The notes beneath the pieces were generated by a model. That model was given only the letters and a program-made list of their open reading frames with translations. It had not been told where the DNA came from and did no database searches. From assembly GCA_965228435.1 (NCBI GenBank), contig OZ245818.1, forward strand, positions 6,324,001 through 6,388,000: a stretch of DNA of 64,000 nucleotides, in the 5' to 3' direction. The translations under genes were made by a program, and so were the position numbers. How positions within the stretch are numbered: position 1 is the stretch's first letter; each line of letters starts with the position of its first letter. The DNA is from Hoeflea_A sp965228435. GTDB taxonomy: Bacteria; Pseudomonadota; Alphaproteobacteria; Rhizobiales; Rhizobiaceae. Shown in pieces: positions 17,804-26,552 of this stretch.

Positions 17804-17879
17804 TGGTGGGCGGTGAGAGACTCGAACTCCCGACATCCTCGGTGTAAACGAGGCGCTCTACCAGCTGAGCTAACCGCCC
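17804..17879 (-). tRNA. tRNA-Val (anticodon TAC)
   Basis: Minus-strand cloverleaf: acceptor GGGCGGT pairs with ACCGCCC; D-arm GCTCAGCTGGTAGAGC; anticodon stem CCTCG/CGAGG with the 7-base loop TTTACAC, so the anticodon is TAC; T-arm GGGAG-TTCGAGT-CTCTC. The CCA end is encoded (17804-17806). Confidence 0.97.
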
Positions 17880-17896
17880 TTGGGAAATCTTGGCAC

Positions 17897-17925
17897 CGTT
17901 TATGCGCTTCGACCGGCAAGTGCAA
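17897..17925 (-). promoter_or_regulatory. Probable tRNA-Val promoter
   Basis: Minus strand TTGCAC (17920-17925), 17-base spacer, TAAACG (17897-17902), about 18 bases before the tRNA 5' end. Confidence 0.45.
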
Positions 17926-18027
17926 GAAAAAAGCGCTGGATCCGCAAAAGTTTTGCCACTGTTGGGCGGGGCAGAAGGACGGCGGAATTTTTGTCTTGTT
18001 ATTGTCGCAAAAGCTATCGATCAGCGC

Positions 18028-18056
18028 TTGACAGCCACCAGTGAACGGCTTAATTC
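18028..18056 (+). promoter_or_regulatory. tRNA-Asp promoter
   Basis: Consensus -35 TTGACA (18028-18033), 17-base spacer, -10 TAATTC (18051-18056); predicted start near 18063, 26 bases before the mature tRNA. Confidence 0.7.
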
Positions 18057-18088
18057 ACCGCTCACGTTTCGCCGATGCGAAATGAAGC

Positions 18089-18165
18089 GCGGGTGTAGCT
18101 CAGCTGGTTAGAGTGCCGGCCTGTCACGCCGGAGGTCGCGGGTTCGAGCCCCGTCACTCGCGCCA
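18089..18165 (+). tRNA. tRNA-Asp (anticodon GTC)
   Basis: Cloverleaf: acceptor GCGGGTG pairs with CACTCGC; D-arm GCTCAGCTGGTTAGAGT; anticodon arm GCCGG-CCTGTCAC-GCCGG-type with GTC; T-loop TTCGAGC; discriminator G and encoded CCA (18163-18165). 77 bases. Confidence 0.97.
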
Positions 18166-18285
18166 TTTCCCTTAAAGATGCAGACATTGAGCCAAGTCCG
18201 CAACACATTCTGGTGTTCGGGCTTTTTCAGCGTGATTCCTGATCCTATGTTCATCCTGATTGATCCAAACTTGCCGGGAGCCTTT

Positions 18286-18768
18286 ATGCGGAAGGTTGGC
18301 CTTGGTGGCGGATGCCACTGGTGCACGGAAGCTGTGTTTCAGTCGCTCAGGGGCGTTTCCCGGGTGCAGCAGGGCTTCATTCGCTCGGACCCGCCGGCCG
18401 ATGGATGGTCAGAGGCGGTCATTGTCCATTTTGACGAAAGCCAGATCGATCTGGCCACATTGATCGAGGTGCACGTCCGCACGCACGCCTCCACAGCACA
18501 GCATTCCATGCGGGGCAAATACCGGAGCGCGGTATACGTGTTCGACACCGATCAAGCCGCTGACGCCGAGCAGGCGATTGAGCTCTTGAACCCTCAGTTT
18601 GCCGACGGCCTGGTGACACAAGTGCTCACATTCGAGGGTTTCAAGGCTTCCGATGAGCGCTATCACAACTATTATGAAAGCGATCCCGATCGCCCCTTCT
18701 GCAGGCGCTATATCGATCCGAAACTGGATTTGTTGAAACACCGCTTTTCGGCTGATGTCCGGCCTTAA
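18286..18768 (+). CDS. MsrA-like peptide-methionine sulfoxide reductase with variant active site
   Basis: 160 residues of the MsrA fold, which reduces methionine-S-sulfoxide. Seen: GGGCHWCTEAVFQSL near the N-terminus (residues ~7-21). Classical MsrA has GCFWG here, with the catalytic Cys followed by Phe; this protein has His and an extra Cys. Also seen: MRGKYRSAVY, comparable to the MsrA GTQYRS region, and a C-terminal YHNYYESDPDRPFCRRYI with another cysteine. The start at 18286 is chosen for the GGGAG ribosome site; an in-frame ATG at 18247 would add 13 residues. It directly follows tRNA-Asp. Whether it reduces free or protein-bound sulfoxides is unknown. Confidence 0.78.
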   Translation: MRKVGLGGGCHWCTEAVFQSLRGVSRVQQGFIRSDPPADGWSEAVIVHFDESQIDLATLIEVHVRTHASTAQHSMRGKYRSAVYVFDTDQAADAEQAIELLNPQFADGLVTQVLTFEGFKASDERYHNYYESDPDRPFCRRYIDPKLDLLKHRFSADVRP

Positions 18769-18973
18769 GTCGCCGACCGATTGTCGCACCGGCCAATAGC
18801 CTCCAAGCTCTCAGTTGACTGCCTTCTCCCGAAGGCTTGGGTATTTGTTGTTCGTCCGCGCCGAGCAAACGCCGTGCTTTGAAGCTGATTTGCCTGATTC
18901 ACGGGTCGCTGCGACACCCCTATCGGCGGTGCACAAAATCCGGCAATAATGCGGCAAGCGGCGGCCATTTGCG

Positions 18974-19001
18974 TTGACTGGCCCGGCTTATTGTGTAAAC
19001 C
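18974..19001 (+). promoter_or_regulatory. Possible promoter of the nuo operon
   Basis: TTGACT (18974-18979), 16-base spacer, TAAACC (18996-19001), 53 bases before the nuoA ATG. The -35 is good and the -10 weak. A second TTGACT lies at 18814-18819 beside a GCCTTC/GAAGGC hairpin (18821-18836). Confidence 0.35.
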
Positions 19002-19054
19002 GACCTTGGAATTATTCGCGACTGCAACATGCGCGATACCGCAAGGAAACCGTC

Positions 19055-19420
19055 ATGACCGAGCTGCTCAGTTCATACCTGCCGATCGTGATTTTCATCG
19101 GCATATCGCTGGTCATTGGACTGGCGCTGCTGATTGCTCCGTTTGCTATAGCTTTCAAGGCTCCGGACTCCGAAAAACTGTCCGCCTACGAGTGCGGTTT
19201 CAATGCCTTCGACGATGCCCGCATGAAGTTCGATATCCGATTTTATCTCGTGGCGATCCTGTTCATCATATTCGACCTTGAGGTGGCCTTCCTGTTCCCG
19301 TGGGCTGCGTCCTTCAGCAATGTCGGCTGGTTCGGCTTCTGGTCCATGATGGTGTTTCTGGGCATCCTGACTGTCGGGTTCATCTACGAATGGAAAAAGG
19401 GAGCGCTGGAATGGGAGTAG
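19055..19420 (+). CDS. nuoA: NADH-quinone oxidoreductase subunit A
   Basis: 121-residue membrane subunit of complex I with three transmembrane helices, at the junction with the peripheral arm. Seen: SAYECGFNAF with the conserved cysteine of the A/J loop, and FLVAILFIIFDLEVAFLFPW-type helix 2 (here FYLVAILFIIFDLEVAF) with acidic residues. ATG 19055 follows AAGGAAAC. First gene of the operon; its 3' end overlaps nuoB by 10 bases. Confidence 0.97.
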   Translation: MTELLSSYLPIVIFIGISLVIGLALLIAPFAIAFKAPDSEKLSAYECGFNAFDDARMKFDIRFYLVAILFIIFDLEVAFLFPWAASFSNVGWFGFWSMMVFLGILTVGFIYEWKKGALEWE

Positions 19421-19992
19421 GCGACAACACTCCGCCGCTGGTGGCGCCGCAACCGCGCGGCATCGTTGATCCGTCGACCGGAAAGCCGGTTGGATCCAAT
19501 GATCCCTATTTCGGCGAAATCAACAACGAGCTTGCCGACAAAGGCTTCCTGGTCACGTCGGCTGACGAACTGATCAAATGGTCGCGGACCGGCTCGCTGA
19601 TGTGGATGACCTTCGGGTTGGCCTGCTGTGCGGTTGAAATGATGCAGATGTCGATGCCGCGCTACGATGCGGAGCGTTTCGGCTTTGCACCGCGCGCTTC
19701 GCCGCGGCAGTCGGATGTCATGATCGTTGCAGGCACATTGACCAACAAGATGGCACCCGCCCTTCGCAAGGTCTACGACCAGATGCCCGAACCGCGTTAT
19801 GTCATTTCCATGGGCTCCTGTGCCAATGGCGGTGGCTATTACCACTACTCCTACTCAGTGGTGCGTGGATGCGACCGGGTGGTACCGGTGGATATCTATG
19901 TTCCTGGCTGTCCGCCGACGGCCGAAGCGCTGCTCTACGGCGTGCTGCTTCTGCAGAAGAAGATCCGCCGTACCGGAACCATCGAGCGCTAG
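19411..19992 (+). CDS. nuoB: NADH-quinone oxidoreductase subunit B
   Basis: 193-residue peripheral-arm subunit that carries the terminal Fe-S cluster N2, which hands electrons to quinone. Seen: the tandem cysteines in FGLACCAVEMM and the remaining cysteines in SMGSCANGGG and VPGCPP. ATG 19411 overlaps the nuoA stop in another frame, giving translational coupling. The N-terminal ~40 residues are a typical alphaproteobacterial extension. Confidence 0.98.
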   Translation: MGVGDNTPPLVAPQPRGIVDPSTGKPVGSNDPYFGEINNELADKGFLVTSADELIKWSRTGSLMWMTFGLACCAVEMMQMSMPRYDAERFGFAPRASPRQSDVMIVAGTLTNKMAPALRKVYDQMPEPRYVISMGSCANGGGYYHYSYSVVRGCDRVVPVDIYVPGCPPTAEALLYGVLLLQKKIRRTGTIER

Positions 19993-20004
19993 GAAGGGGC
20001 ATGT

Positions 20005-20607
20005 ATGAGTGAAGCACTGAGCGAATTGGCCGCCTACATCAACGAACGCGCGATCGGTGGCGTTCTTTCCCTGGATATCAAGTTCGACGAACTGACGCTG
20101 GTCTGCAACGCCCCGGATATCGTTTCCATCCTGTCCTTCCTGCGCGATGACGCGCAATGCCAGTTCATCAACATCACCGATATTTGTGGCGTTGACTGGC
20201 CATCACGGGCACGCCGTTTTGACGTCGTCTACCACCTGATGTCTCCGCGGCAGAATTTGCGGATAAGGGTCAAGGTGGAAGTCGGAGAAGGGGAGACGGT
20301 TCCGTCGGTCTTTTCGGTGTTTCCCGGCGCTGACTGGTTCGAGCGGGAAGCCTATGATCTTTACGGGATCCTGTTCACCGGCCACCCCGACTTGCGGCGT
20401 ATCCTGACCGACTACGGTTTCGATGGACATCCGCTGCGAAAGGATTTTCCCACCACGGGATTTGTCGAGGTTCGCTACGACGACGAGGTCAAGAGGGTGG
20501 TCTACGAGCCGGTTCAACTGAAACAGGAATTCCGCAATTTCGATTTCCTTTCCCCATGGGAAAGCGCCGAGTATGTCTTGCCCGGCGATGAAAAGGCCAG
20601 CGAGTAG
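20005..20607 (+). CDS. nuoC: NADH-quinone oxidoreductase subunit C
   Basis: 200-residue 30-kDa subunit of the peripheral arm. Seen: the signature ERExxDxxGIxFxxHPDLRRIL as EREAYDLYGILFTGHPDL, and PLRKDFP. It is separate from nuoD, unlike the fused nuoCD of enterobacteria. Confidence 0.98.
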   Translation: MSEALSELAAYINERAIGGVLSLDIKFDELTLVCNAPDIVSILSFLRDDAQCQFINITDICGVDWPSRARRFDVVYHLMSPRQNLRIRVKVEVGEGETVPSVFSVFPGADWFEREAYDLYGILFTGHPDLRRILTDYGFDGHPLRKDFPTTGFVEVRYDDEVKRVVYEPVQLKQEFRNFDFLSPWESAEYVLPGDEKASE

Positions 20608-20627
20608 GAGCGGTCGGGACCGATAAG

Positions 20628-21818
20628 ATGACAGAGCATAACGTCCGCAATTTCAACATCAATTTCGGTCCCCAGCACCCGGCTGCGCACGGCGTGCTGC
20701 GACTTGTTCTCGAACTGGATGGTGAAATTGTCGAGCGGGTCGATCCGCATATCGGACTGCTGCATCGCGGTACGGAAAAGCTGATCGAATCGAAAACTTA
20801 CCTTCAGGCCGTGCCGTATTTTGATCGTCTCGACTATGTCGCGCCGATGAACCAGGAACACGCCTTCGCGTTGGCGGTGGAGAAGTTGACCGGCACCGAA
20901 GTGCCGATCCGCGGTCAGCTCATCCGGGTTCTCTATTGCGAAATTGGTCGTATCCTCTCTCACCTTCTCAACATCACGACCCAGGCTCTGGACGTTGGAG
21001 CTCTTACGCCGCCACTTTGGGGCTTCGAGGAGCGTGAGAAGCTGATGGTCTTTTACGAGCGGGCCTGCGGCGCGCGCATGCACTCGGCCTATTTTCGGCC
21101 CGGCGGCGTTCACCAGGATCTCCCGGTCGAGCTGGTCGAGGATATTGGCAAATGGTGCGATCCATTCCTGAAGGTGTGCGATGATATTGAAGGTCTGCTG
21201 ACCGAAAACCGCATCTTCAAGCAGCGCAACGTCGATATTGGTGTTGTTTCTCTGGATGATTGCTGGGCGTGGGGTTTCTCTGGCGTCATGGTGCGCGGAT
21301 CAGGAGCTGCCTGGGATCTGCGACGGGCGCAGCCCTATGAATGCTACAGCGACCTCGAGTTCGACATCCCGATCGGTAAAAACTGCGATTGCTACGACCG
21401 CTATCTCATCCGCATGGAGGAGATGCGTCAGTCGGTCCGCATCATGAAACAATGCGTCGAGCGACTGTTGGGTGATGCCAAGACCGGCCCCGTTTCAGCC
21501 GTTGACGGCAAGGTGGTTCCGCCGAAGCGCGGTGAGATGAAGCGCTCAATGGAAGCGCTGATCCACCATTTCAAACTCTATACCGAGGGCTATCACGTTC
21601 CGGAGGGCGAAGTTTACGCCGCGGTGGAAGCGCCCAAGGGAGAATTCGGCGTCTATCTCGTCTCGGACGGCAGCAACAAGCCGTACCGCTGCAAGATCAA
21701 GGCTCCGGGTTACGCACATTTGCAGGCCATGGATTACATCTGCCGGGGCCACATGCTGGCCGATGTCTCAGCCATTCTCGGATCGCTGGATATCGTATTC
21801 GGGGAGGTTGATCGATGA
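20628..21818 (+). CDS. nuoD: NADH-quinone oxidoreductase subunit D
   Basis: 396-residue 49-kDa subunit that forms the quinone-binding cavity with NuoB. Seen: FNINFGPQHPAAHGVLRL at the N-terminus, HIGLLHRGTEKL, and the hydrogenase-related C-terminal motif ending IVFGEVDR. The stop codon overlaps the start of the following small exported protein by 4 bases (ATGA). Confidence 0.98.
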   Translation: MTEHNVRNFNINFGPQHPAAHGVLRLVLELDGEIVERVDPHIGLLHRGTEKLIESKTYLQAVPYFDRLDYVAPMNQEHAFALAVEKLTGTEVPIRGQLIRVLYCEIGRILSHLLNITTQALDVGALTPPLWGFEEREKLMVFYERACGARMHSAYFRPGGVHQDLPVELVEDIGKWCDPFLKVCDDIEGLLTENRIFKQRNVDIGVVSLDDCWAWGFSGVMVRGSGAAWDLRRAQPYECYSDLEFDIPIGKNCDCYDRYLIRMEEMRQSVRIMKQCVERLLGDAKTGPVSAVDGKVVPPKRGEMKRSMEALIHHFKLYTEGYHVPEGEVYAAVEAPKGEFGVYLVSDGSNKPYRCKIKAPGYAHLQAMDYICRGHMLADVSAILGSLDIVFGEVDR

Positions 21819-22072
21819 CGCGGATTCTGTGGGTTGTTGCGATGGCGGCCGGATGGGCCTTTGCGGGTCTGACGCCGGCCCTGGCTCAGTCATCGGGTGG
21901 AGAGGGCGTGTCCATGCAGACGCTGCTCAAACGCGGTTATGAGATCAAGGCGGCAGCTCCCAATGGGGCGCAATATGTCGTGTTCCTGCAGAAGGGCAAC
22001 TCGGCCTATGCCTGTGAATTCGTGACCATTACCAATTCTCGCTGCGGATCAATCAACAAAGAGGCCCAATAA
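21815..22072 (+). CDS. Small exported protein embedded in the nuo operon
   Basis: 85 residues with a signal peptide (hydrophobic 4-20, cleavage likely after ALA-Q near 24-25) and a ~60-residue mature domain, MQTLLKRGYEIKAAAPN...YVVFLQKGNSAYACEF, with two cysteines near 69 and 78. I do not know its function and no canonical Nuo subunit matches. The start overlaps the nuoD stop by 4 bases and its stop is 2 bases before nuoE, so it is co-translated with core complex I genes. A periplasmic assembly or accessory factor of complex I is an inference from position only. Confidence 0.85.
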   Translation: MTRILWVVAMAAGWAFAGLTPALAQSSGGEGVSMQTLLKRGYEIKAAAPNGAQYVVFLQKGNSAYACEFVTITNSRCGSINKEAQ

Positions 22073-22074
22073 GC

Positions 22075-23097
22075 ATGTCCGTCCGCCGTCTTGCAGAGGA
22101 AGCCGTTCAGCCGGAGAGCTTCAAGTTCTCGCGCGATAATGCCGCGTGGGCGAAGGCGACCATCAAGAAATACCCGAAGGGGCGTGAGCAGTCGGCCGTC
22201 ATTCCGCTGCTGATGCGCGCGCAGGAGCAGGACGGCTGGGTCACGAAGGCAGCGATTGAATCGGTCGCGGACATGCTTGGCATGCCCTATATCCGGGCGC
22301 TGGAAGTCGCGACCTTCTACACCCAATTCCAATTGAAGCCGGTCGGCTCGAAGGCTCACGTGCAGGTTTGTGGAACCACACCCTGCATGCTGCGCGGTTC
22401 GGAAGACCTGATTCGCGTTTGCAAGGAGAAGATCCACGCTCAGCCTTTGCAAACGAATGCCGACGGCACTTTGTCCTGGGAAGAGGTCGAGTGTCAGGGT
22501 GCTTGTGTAAACGCACCAATGGTGATGATTTTCAAGGACGCCTACGAAGATCTCACGCCGGAGCAACTGTCGGAAATTATTGACAAGTTCGAGGCGGGCC
22601 AAGGTGCGTCCGTGCCTCCTGGACCGCAAAACGGCCGGCATCTTTCCGCGCCGATCGGTGGCTTGACGACCCTGACTGCCGACGCGGCACCGGCAAAAGC
22701 AGCAGCGGCTGCACCGGCGGTTGAAGCGAAGGCCGATGCCCCTGTGGAGGAGGCTGCTGCAACCGAGAAAGCGCCAGCGAAGAAAGCGGCTGCGCCCGCT
22801 GCAACCGCAGAAGCGGACGATTCGAAACGGCCTGCGGCGATGGAAAAGCCCGATGTCGTGGACGATTTGCGGTTGATCTCCGGCGTCGGTCCGAAAATCG
22901 AAGGTCTGCTGCACTCGATCGGGGTCTACAAATGGGAACAGATCTCCCGGTGGACCGAGGAGGAGCGGGCCTGGGTCGATGGCTTCCTGAAATTCAAGGG
23001 CCGCATCGATCGGGAAAACTGGGTCAAGCAGGCCGAAGCGCTGGCCAAGGGCGGCGTCGATGAATATGTCCGCGTCTTTGGCAAGAAACCGCGGTAA
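22075..23097 (+). CDS. nuoE: NADH-quinone oxidoreductase subunit E with C-terminal extension
   Basis: 340 residues, about twice the usual length. The first ~170 residues are the 24-kDa thioredoxin-like [2Fe-2S] subunit (cluster N1a) with cysteines in CGTTPCMLRG and CQGACVNAP. Residues ~175-255 are an Ala/Pro/Lys-rich linker. Residues ~260-335 form a helix-hairpin-helix-like domain (DDLRLISGVGPKIEGLL, FLKFKGRIDRENW). The same kind of domain appears as a tail on other alphaproteobacterial proteins, such as some ribosomal L21. Its role in complex I is unknown. It follows the small exported protein by 2 bases. Confidence 0.96.
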   Translation: MSVRRLAEEAVQPESFKFSRDNAAWAKATIKKYPKGREQSAVIPLLMRAQEQDGWVTKAAIESVADMLGMPYIRALEVATFYTQFQLKPVGSKAHVQVCGTTPCMLRGSEDLIRVCKEKIHAQPLQTNADGTLSWEEVECQGACVNAPMVMIFKDAYEDLTPEQLSEIIDKFEAGQGASVPPGPQNGRHLSAPIGGLTTLTADAAPAKAAAAAPAVEAKADAPVEEAAATEKAPAKKAAAPAATAEADDSKRPAAMEKPDVVDDLRLISGVGPKIEGLLHSIGVYKWEQISRWTEEERAWVDGFLKFKGRIDRENWVKQAEALAKGGVDEYVRVFGKKPR

Positions 23098-23106
23098 GGG
23101 GCAATC

Positions 23107-24408
23107 ATGCTGCAGGATAAAGACCGCATTTTCACCAATATCTACGGCCTGAAGGACAAGAGTCTGAAGGGCGCCATGTCGCGCGGCCATTGGGACAACA
23201 CCAAGGGGCTGATCGAGAAGGGCCGTGACTGGATCATTGACGAGATGAAGACCTCCGGCCTGCGCGGTCGCGGCGGCGCCGGCTTCCCGACGGGATTGAA
23301 ATGGTCCTTCATGCCGAAGGAATCGGATGGCCGGCCTCATTATCTGGTGGTCAATGCCGACGAGTCCGAGCCAGGCACCTGCAAGGACCGCGACATCATG
23401 CGCAACGATCCGCACACGCTGATCGAAGGCTGTGTGGTCGCCGGTTTCGCTATGGGCGCGCATGCCGCCTATATCTACATTCGCGGCGAATACCAACGCG
23501 AGCGTGAAGCGCTGCAGGCGGCGATCGACGAGTGCTATGACGCCGGGTTGCTGGGCAAGAACAACAAGTGCGGGTGGGACTACGACGTCTATGTGCACCA
23601 TGGCGCCGGTGCCTATATCTGCGGCGAGGAAACCGCACTTCTGGAAAGCCTTGAGGGCAAGAAGGGCCAGCCGCGGCTGAAGCCGCCGTTTCCTGCCAAT
23701 GTGGGCCTCTATGGCTGCCCGACGACCGTGAACAATGTCGAATCCATCGCCGTTGCACCGACCATTCTGAGGCGCGGTGGTGCCTGGTTCGCCGGTTTCG
23801 GGCGCGCCAACAACACCGGTACAAAACTGTTTTGCGTGTCGGGCCACGTCAATCAGCCGGCGACTTTCGAAGAGGAAATGTCGATCCCGTTTCGTGAGCT
23901 GATCGATCGCCATTGTGGCGGCATACGCGGTGGATGGGACAATCTTCTGGCGGTTATCCCGGGCGGATCGTCGGTGCCTTGCGTTCCGGCCGATCAAATC
24001 CTGGATTGTCCGATGGATTTCGATGGCCTGCGCGATCTCAAATCGGGACTTGGAACGGCGGCGGTCATCGTCATGGATCGCTCGACGGACATCGTCAAGG
24101 CCATCGCGCGGTTGTCTTACTTCTACAAACACGAAAGCTGCGGGCAGTGCACACCGTGCCGCGAAGGCACCGGCTGGATGTGGCGGGTCATGGAACGCAT
24201 GGTCACCGGCAATGCCCAAAAGAAAGAAATCGACATGTTGTTCGATGTCACCAAGCAGGTTGAAGGACACACGATCTGTGCGCTTGGCGACGCGGCGGCA
24301 TGGCCGATCCAGGGGCTGATCAGGCATTTCCGGCCCGAAATCGAAAAACGCATCGACGAATACACACACAGGGCTGGCACCGGGCCGGCACTGGAAGCGG
24401 CTGAATAA
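23107..24408 (+). CDS. nuoF: NADH-quinone oxidoreductase subunit F
   Basis: 433-residue 51-kDa subunit that binds NADH and FMN and the [4Fe-4S] cluster N3. Seen: the NADH-binding loop GLRGRGGAGFPTG, the FMN region VVNADESEPGTCKDR, and cluster cysteines in ESCGQCTPCREG plus a later cysteine in HTICALGD. Electron entry point of the complex, cytoplasmic side. Confidence 0.98.
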   Translation: MLQDKDRIFTNIYGLKDKSLKGAMSRGHWDNTKGLIEKGRDWIIDEMKTSGLRGRGGAGFPTGLKWSFMPKESDGRPHYLVVNADESEPGTCKDRDIMRNDPHTLIEGCVVAGFAMGAHAAYIYIRGEYQREREALQAAIDECYDAGLLGKNNKCGWDYDVYVHHGAGAYICGEETALLESLEGKKGQPRLKPPFPANVGLYGCPTTVNNVESIAVAPTILRRGGAWFAGFGRANNTGTKLFCVSGHVNQPATFEEEMSIPFRELIDRHCGGIRGGWDNLLAVIPGGSSVPCVPADQILDCPMDFDGLRDLKSGLGTAAVIVMDRSTDIVKAIARLSYFYKHESCGQCTPCREGTGWMWRVMERMVTGNAQKKEIDMLFDVTKQVEGHTICALGDAAAWPIQGLIRHFRPEIEKRIDEYTHRAGTGPALEAAE

Positions 24409-24454
24409 CAGGTCGTTCGCTTAGGGGACACAGGGCTGCGGAACTGGATACAGA

Positions 24455-26536
24455 ATGGCTAAGATCAAGGTCGACGGAAACGAGATAGAGGTGCCGGATC
24501 ACTACACGCTGTTGCAGGCGTGCGAGGAAGCCGGTTCACAGATTCCCCGTTTCTGTTTCCACGAGCGTCTTTCCGTCGCCGGCAACTGCCGCATGTGCCT
24601 GGTCGAGGTAAAGGGGGGGCCGCCCAAGCCGGCTGCTTCCTGTGCCATGGGTGTGCGGGACCTGCGCCCCGGCCCAAACGGCGAACTGCCGGAAGTGTTC
24701 ACCAACACGCCCATGGTCAAGAAGGCCCGCGAAGGCGTGATGGAGTTCCTGCTGATCAACCACCCGCTCGACTGCCCGATCTGCGACCAGGGCGGCGAAT
24801 GTGACCTGCAGGACCAGGCAATGGCCTTCGGTGTCGATTCGTCCCGCTTCAAGGAAAACAAGCGCGCCGTCGAGGACAAATATATCGGGCCGCTGGTCAA
24901 GACCATCATGACCCGCTGTATCCACTGCACCCGTTGCGTTCGCTTCACGACCGAAGTGGCGGGAATTTCGGAACTCGGCCTGATCGGGCGCGGCGAGGAT
25001 GCGGAGATCACCACCTATCTCGAACACGCGATGACATCGGAACTGCAGGGCAACGTCATTGACCTGTGTCCTGTGGGTGCGCTGACGTCGAAGCCCTATG
25101 CCTTCCAGGCCCGCCCGTGGGAGCTCAACAAGACCGAGACGATCGATGTCATGGACGCCTGCGGTTCGGCAATCCGTGTGGATACACGCGGCCGCGAGGT
25201 CATGCGCATCATGCCGCGGGTGAACGAGGCGATCAATGAAGAGTGGATCTCCGACAAGACACGCTTCGTTTGGGACGGGTTGAAAACCCAAAGACTGGAC
25301 CGTCCGTTCGTGCGTCGCGATGGAAAGCTGCAGGCCGCTACATGGCCTGAGGCTTTCGCGGCGGTGAAGAGCGCCGTCGACGGCGTTTCCGGAGAAAATA
25401 TCGGTGCAATCGCCGGCGACCTGGCAACCGTCGAAGAGATGTTCGCGCTCCAATCGCTGATGGGCAACCTCGGATCCGAAAACATCGATTGCAGACAGGA
25501 TGGCTCAGCCCTCGATCCCAAGGATGGCCGGGCAAGCTACCTGTTCAATCCCACTGTCGAGGGAATTGAAGAAGCCGATGCTCTCCTGATCATCGGAGCC
25601 AACCCGCGCTTCGAGGCCTCCGTTCTCAATGCTCGCATCCGGAAACGCTGGCGTGCCGGCGAGTTCCCGATCGGCGTGATCGGCGAAAACGTCGATCTGC
25701 GTTACCAGTTTGAGCACATCGGTGCCGGGCCTGACAGTCTTGCAGAGCTCGCTGGCGGCAAGCACAAGTTTTTGGCCAAGCTGAAGAAAGCCGAGCGGCC
25801 GATCGTTGTTGTGGGGCAGGGGGCATTGGCGCGCGCCGACGGAGCCGCCGTCGCCTCAGCTGCAGCAAAACTGGCGATGGACATCGGAGCAGTTTCGGCG
25901 GACTGGAACGGTTTTGCCGTCCTGCACACTGCTGCAAGCCGGGTTGGCGGACTCGATCTCGGGTTTGTTCCGGGAGCCGATGGCAAATCCGCGGCAGAGA
26001 TGCTGACCGACACCAACGTCCTGTTCCTGCTTGGCGCCGACGAGTTGGACATGACGCAGCGCACGTCCGGTTTCACCATCTACATCGGCAGCCATGGTGA
26101 TGTCGGTGCCCACCATGCCGATGTGATCCTGCCGGGCGCCACCTACACCGAAAAACATGGCACCTACGTCAATACCGAAGGCAGGGTGCAGCTTGGACTG
26201 AGGGCCGCATTTGCACCCGGTCAGGCGAAAGAAGACTGGGCCATTCTCAGGGCACTGTCGGATGTGTTGGGCAAGACCCTGCCATTCGACTCGCTGCAGC
26301 AACTGCGCGCCGTCCTTTATGAGACACATCCGCATTTTGCCGAGATCGATGCCATCGCGGTTGGAGAGGCCGGCAGTGTCGAAGCGCTCGCCGCAAAAGG
26401 CGGCGAGACCGGAGCTGATGCCTTCGCATCACCGGTGGCGGATTTTTATCTGACGAACCCGATCGCCCGGGCTTCGGCCGTCATGGCCGAGTGTTCGGCT
26501 CTGGCCCGTGAGACGGGCCGGGTAGCGGCCGAATAA
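24455..26536 (+). CDS. nuoG: NADH-quinone oxidoreductase subunit G
   Basis: 693-residue 75-kDa subunit carrying clusters N1b, N4 and N5. Seen: N-terminal 2Fe-2S ferredoxin domain with CRMCLVE, the His/Cys region, CIHCTRCVRF for a 4Fe-4S cluster, then a molybdopterin-oxidoreductase-like C-terminal body without evident cofactor residues, as usual for this family. The length matches mitochondrial-type NuoG rather than the longer enterobacterial form. Confidence 0.98.
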   Translation: MAKIKVDGNEIEVPDHYTLLQACEEAGSQIPRFCFHERLSVAGNCRMCLVEVKGGPPKPAASCAMGVRDLRPGPNGELPEVFTNTPMVKKAREGVMEFLLINHPLDCPICDQGGECDLQDQAMAFGVDSSRFKENKRAVEDKYIGPLVKTIMTRCIHCTRCVRFTTEVAGISELGLIGRGEDAEITTYLEHAMTSELQGNVIDLCPVGALTSKPYAFQARPWELNKTETIDVMDACGSAIRVDTRGREVMRIMPRVNEAINEEWISDKTRFVWDGLKTQRLDRPFVRRDGKLQAATWPEAFAAVKSAVDGVSGENIGAIAGDLATVEEMFALQSLMGNLGSENIDCRQDGSALDPKDGRASYLFNPTVEGIEEADALLIIGANPRFEASVLNARIRKRWRAGEFPIGVIGENVDLRYQFEHIGAGPDSLAELAGGKHKFLAKLKKAERPIVVVGQGALARADGAAVASAAAKLAMDIGAVSADWNGFAVLHTAASRVGGLDLGFVPGADGKSAAEMLTDTNVLFLLGADELDMTQRTSGFTIYIGSHGDVGAHHADVILPGATYTEKHGTYVNTEGRVQLGLRAAFAPGQAKEDWAILRALSDVLGKTLPFDSLQQLRAVLYETHPHFAEIDAIAVGEAGSVEALAAKGGETGADAFASPVADFYLTNPIARASAVMAECSALARETGRVAAE

Positions 26537-26552
26537 GGAGTAGGCGGGACCG

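Noticed and set aside
21815..22072. The small exported gene in the nuo operon as a canonical Nuo subunit
   Set aside because: All 14 canonical subunits are accounted for elsewhere in the operon and this protein has a signal peptide and no Fe-S or quinone motif.
22006..24369. A 787-codon open frame on the minus strand across nuoE-nuoF
   Set aside because: Antisense to two certain genes; long antisense frames are expected in GC-rich DNA, and the product is low-complexity without any family feature.
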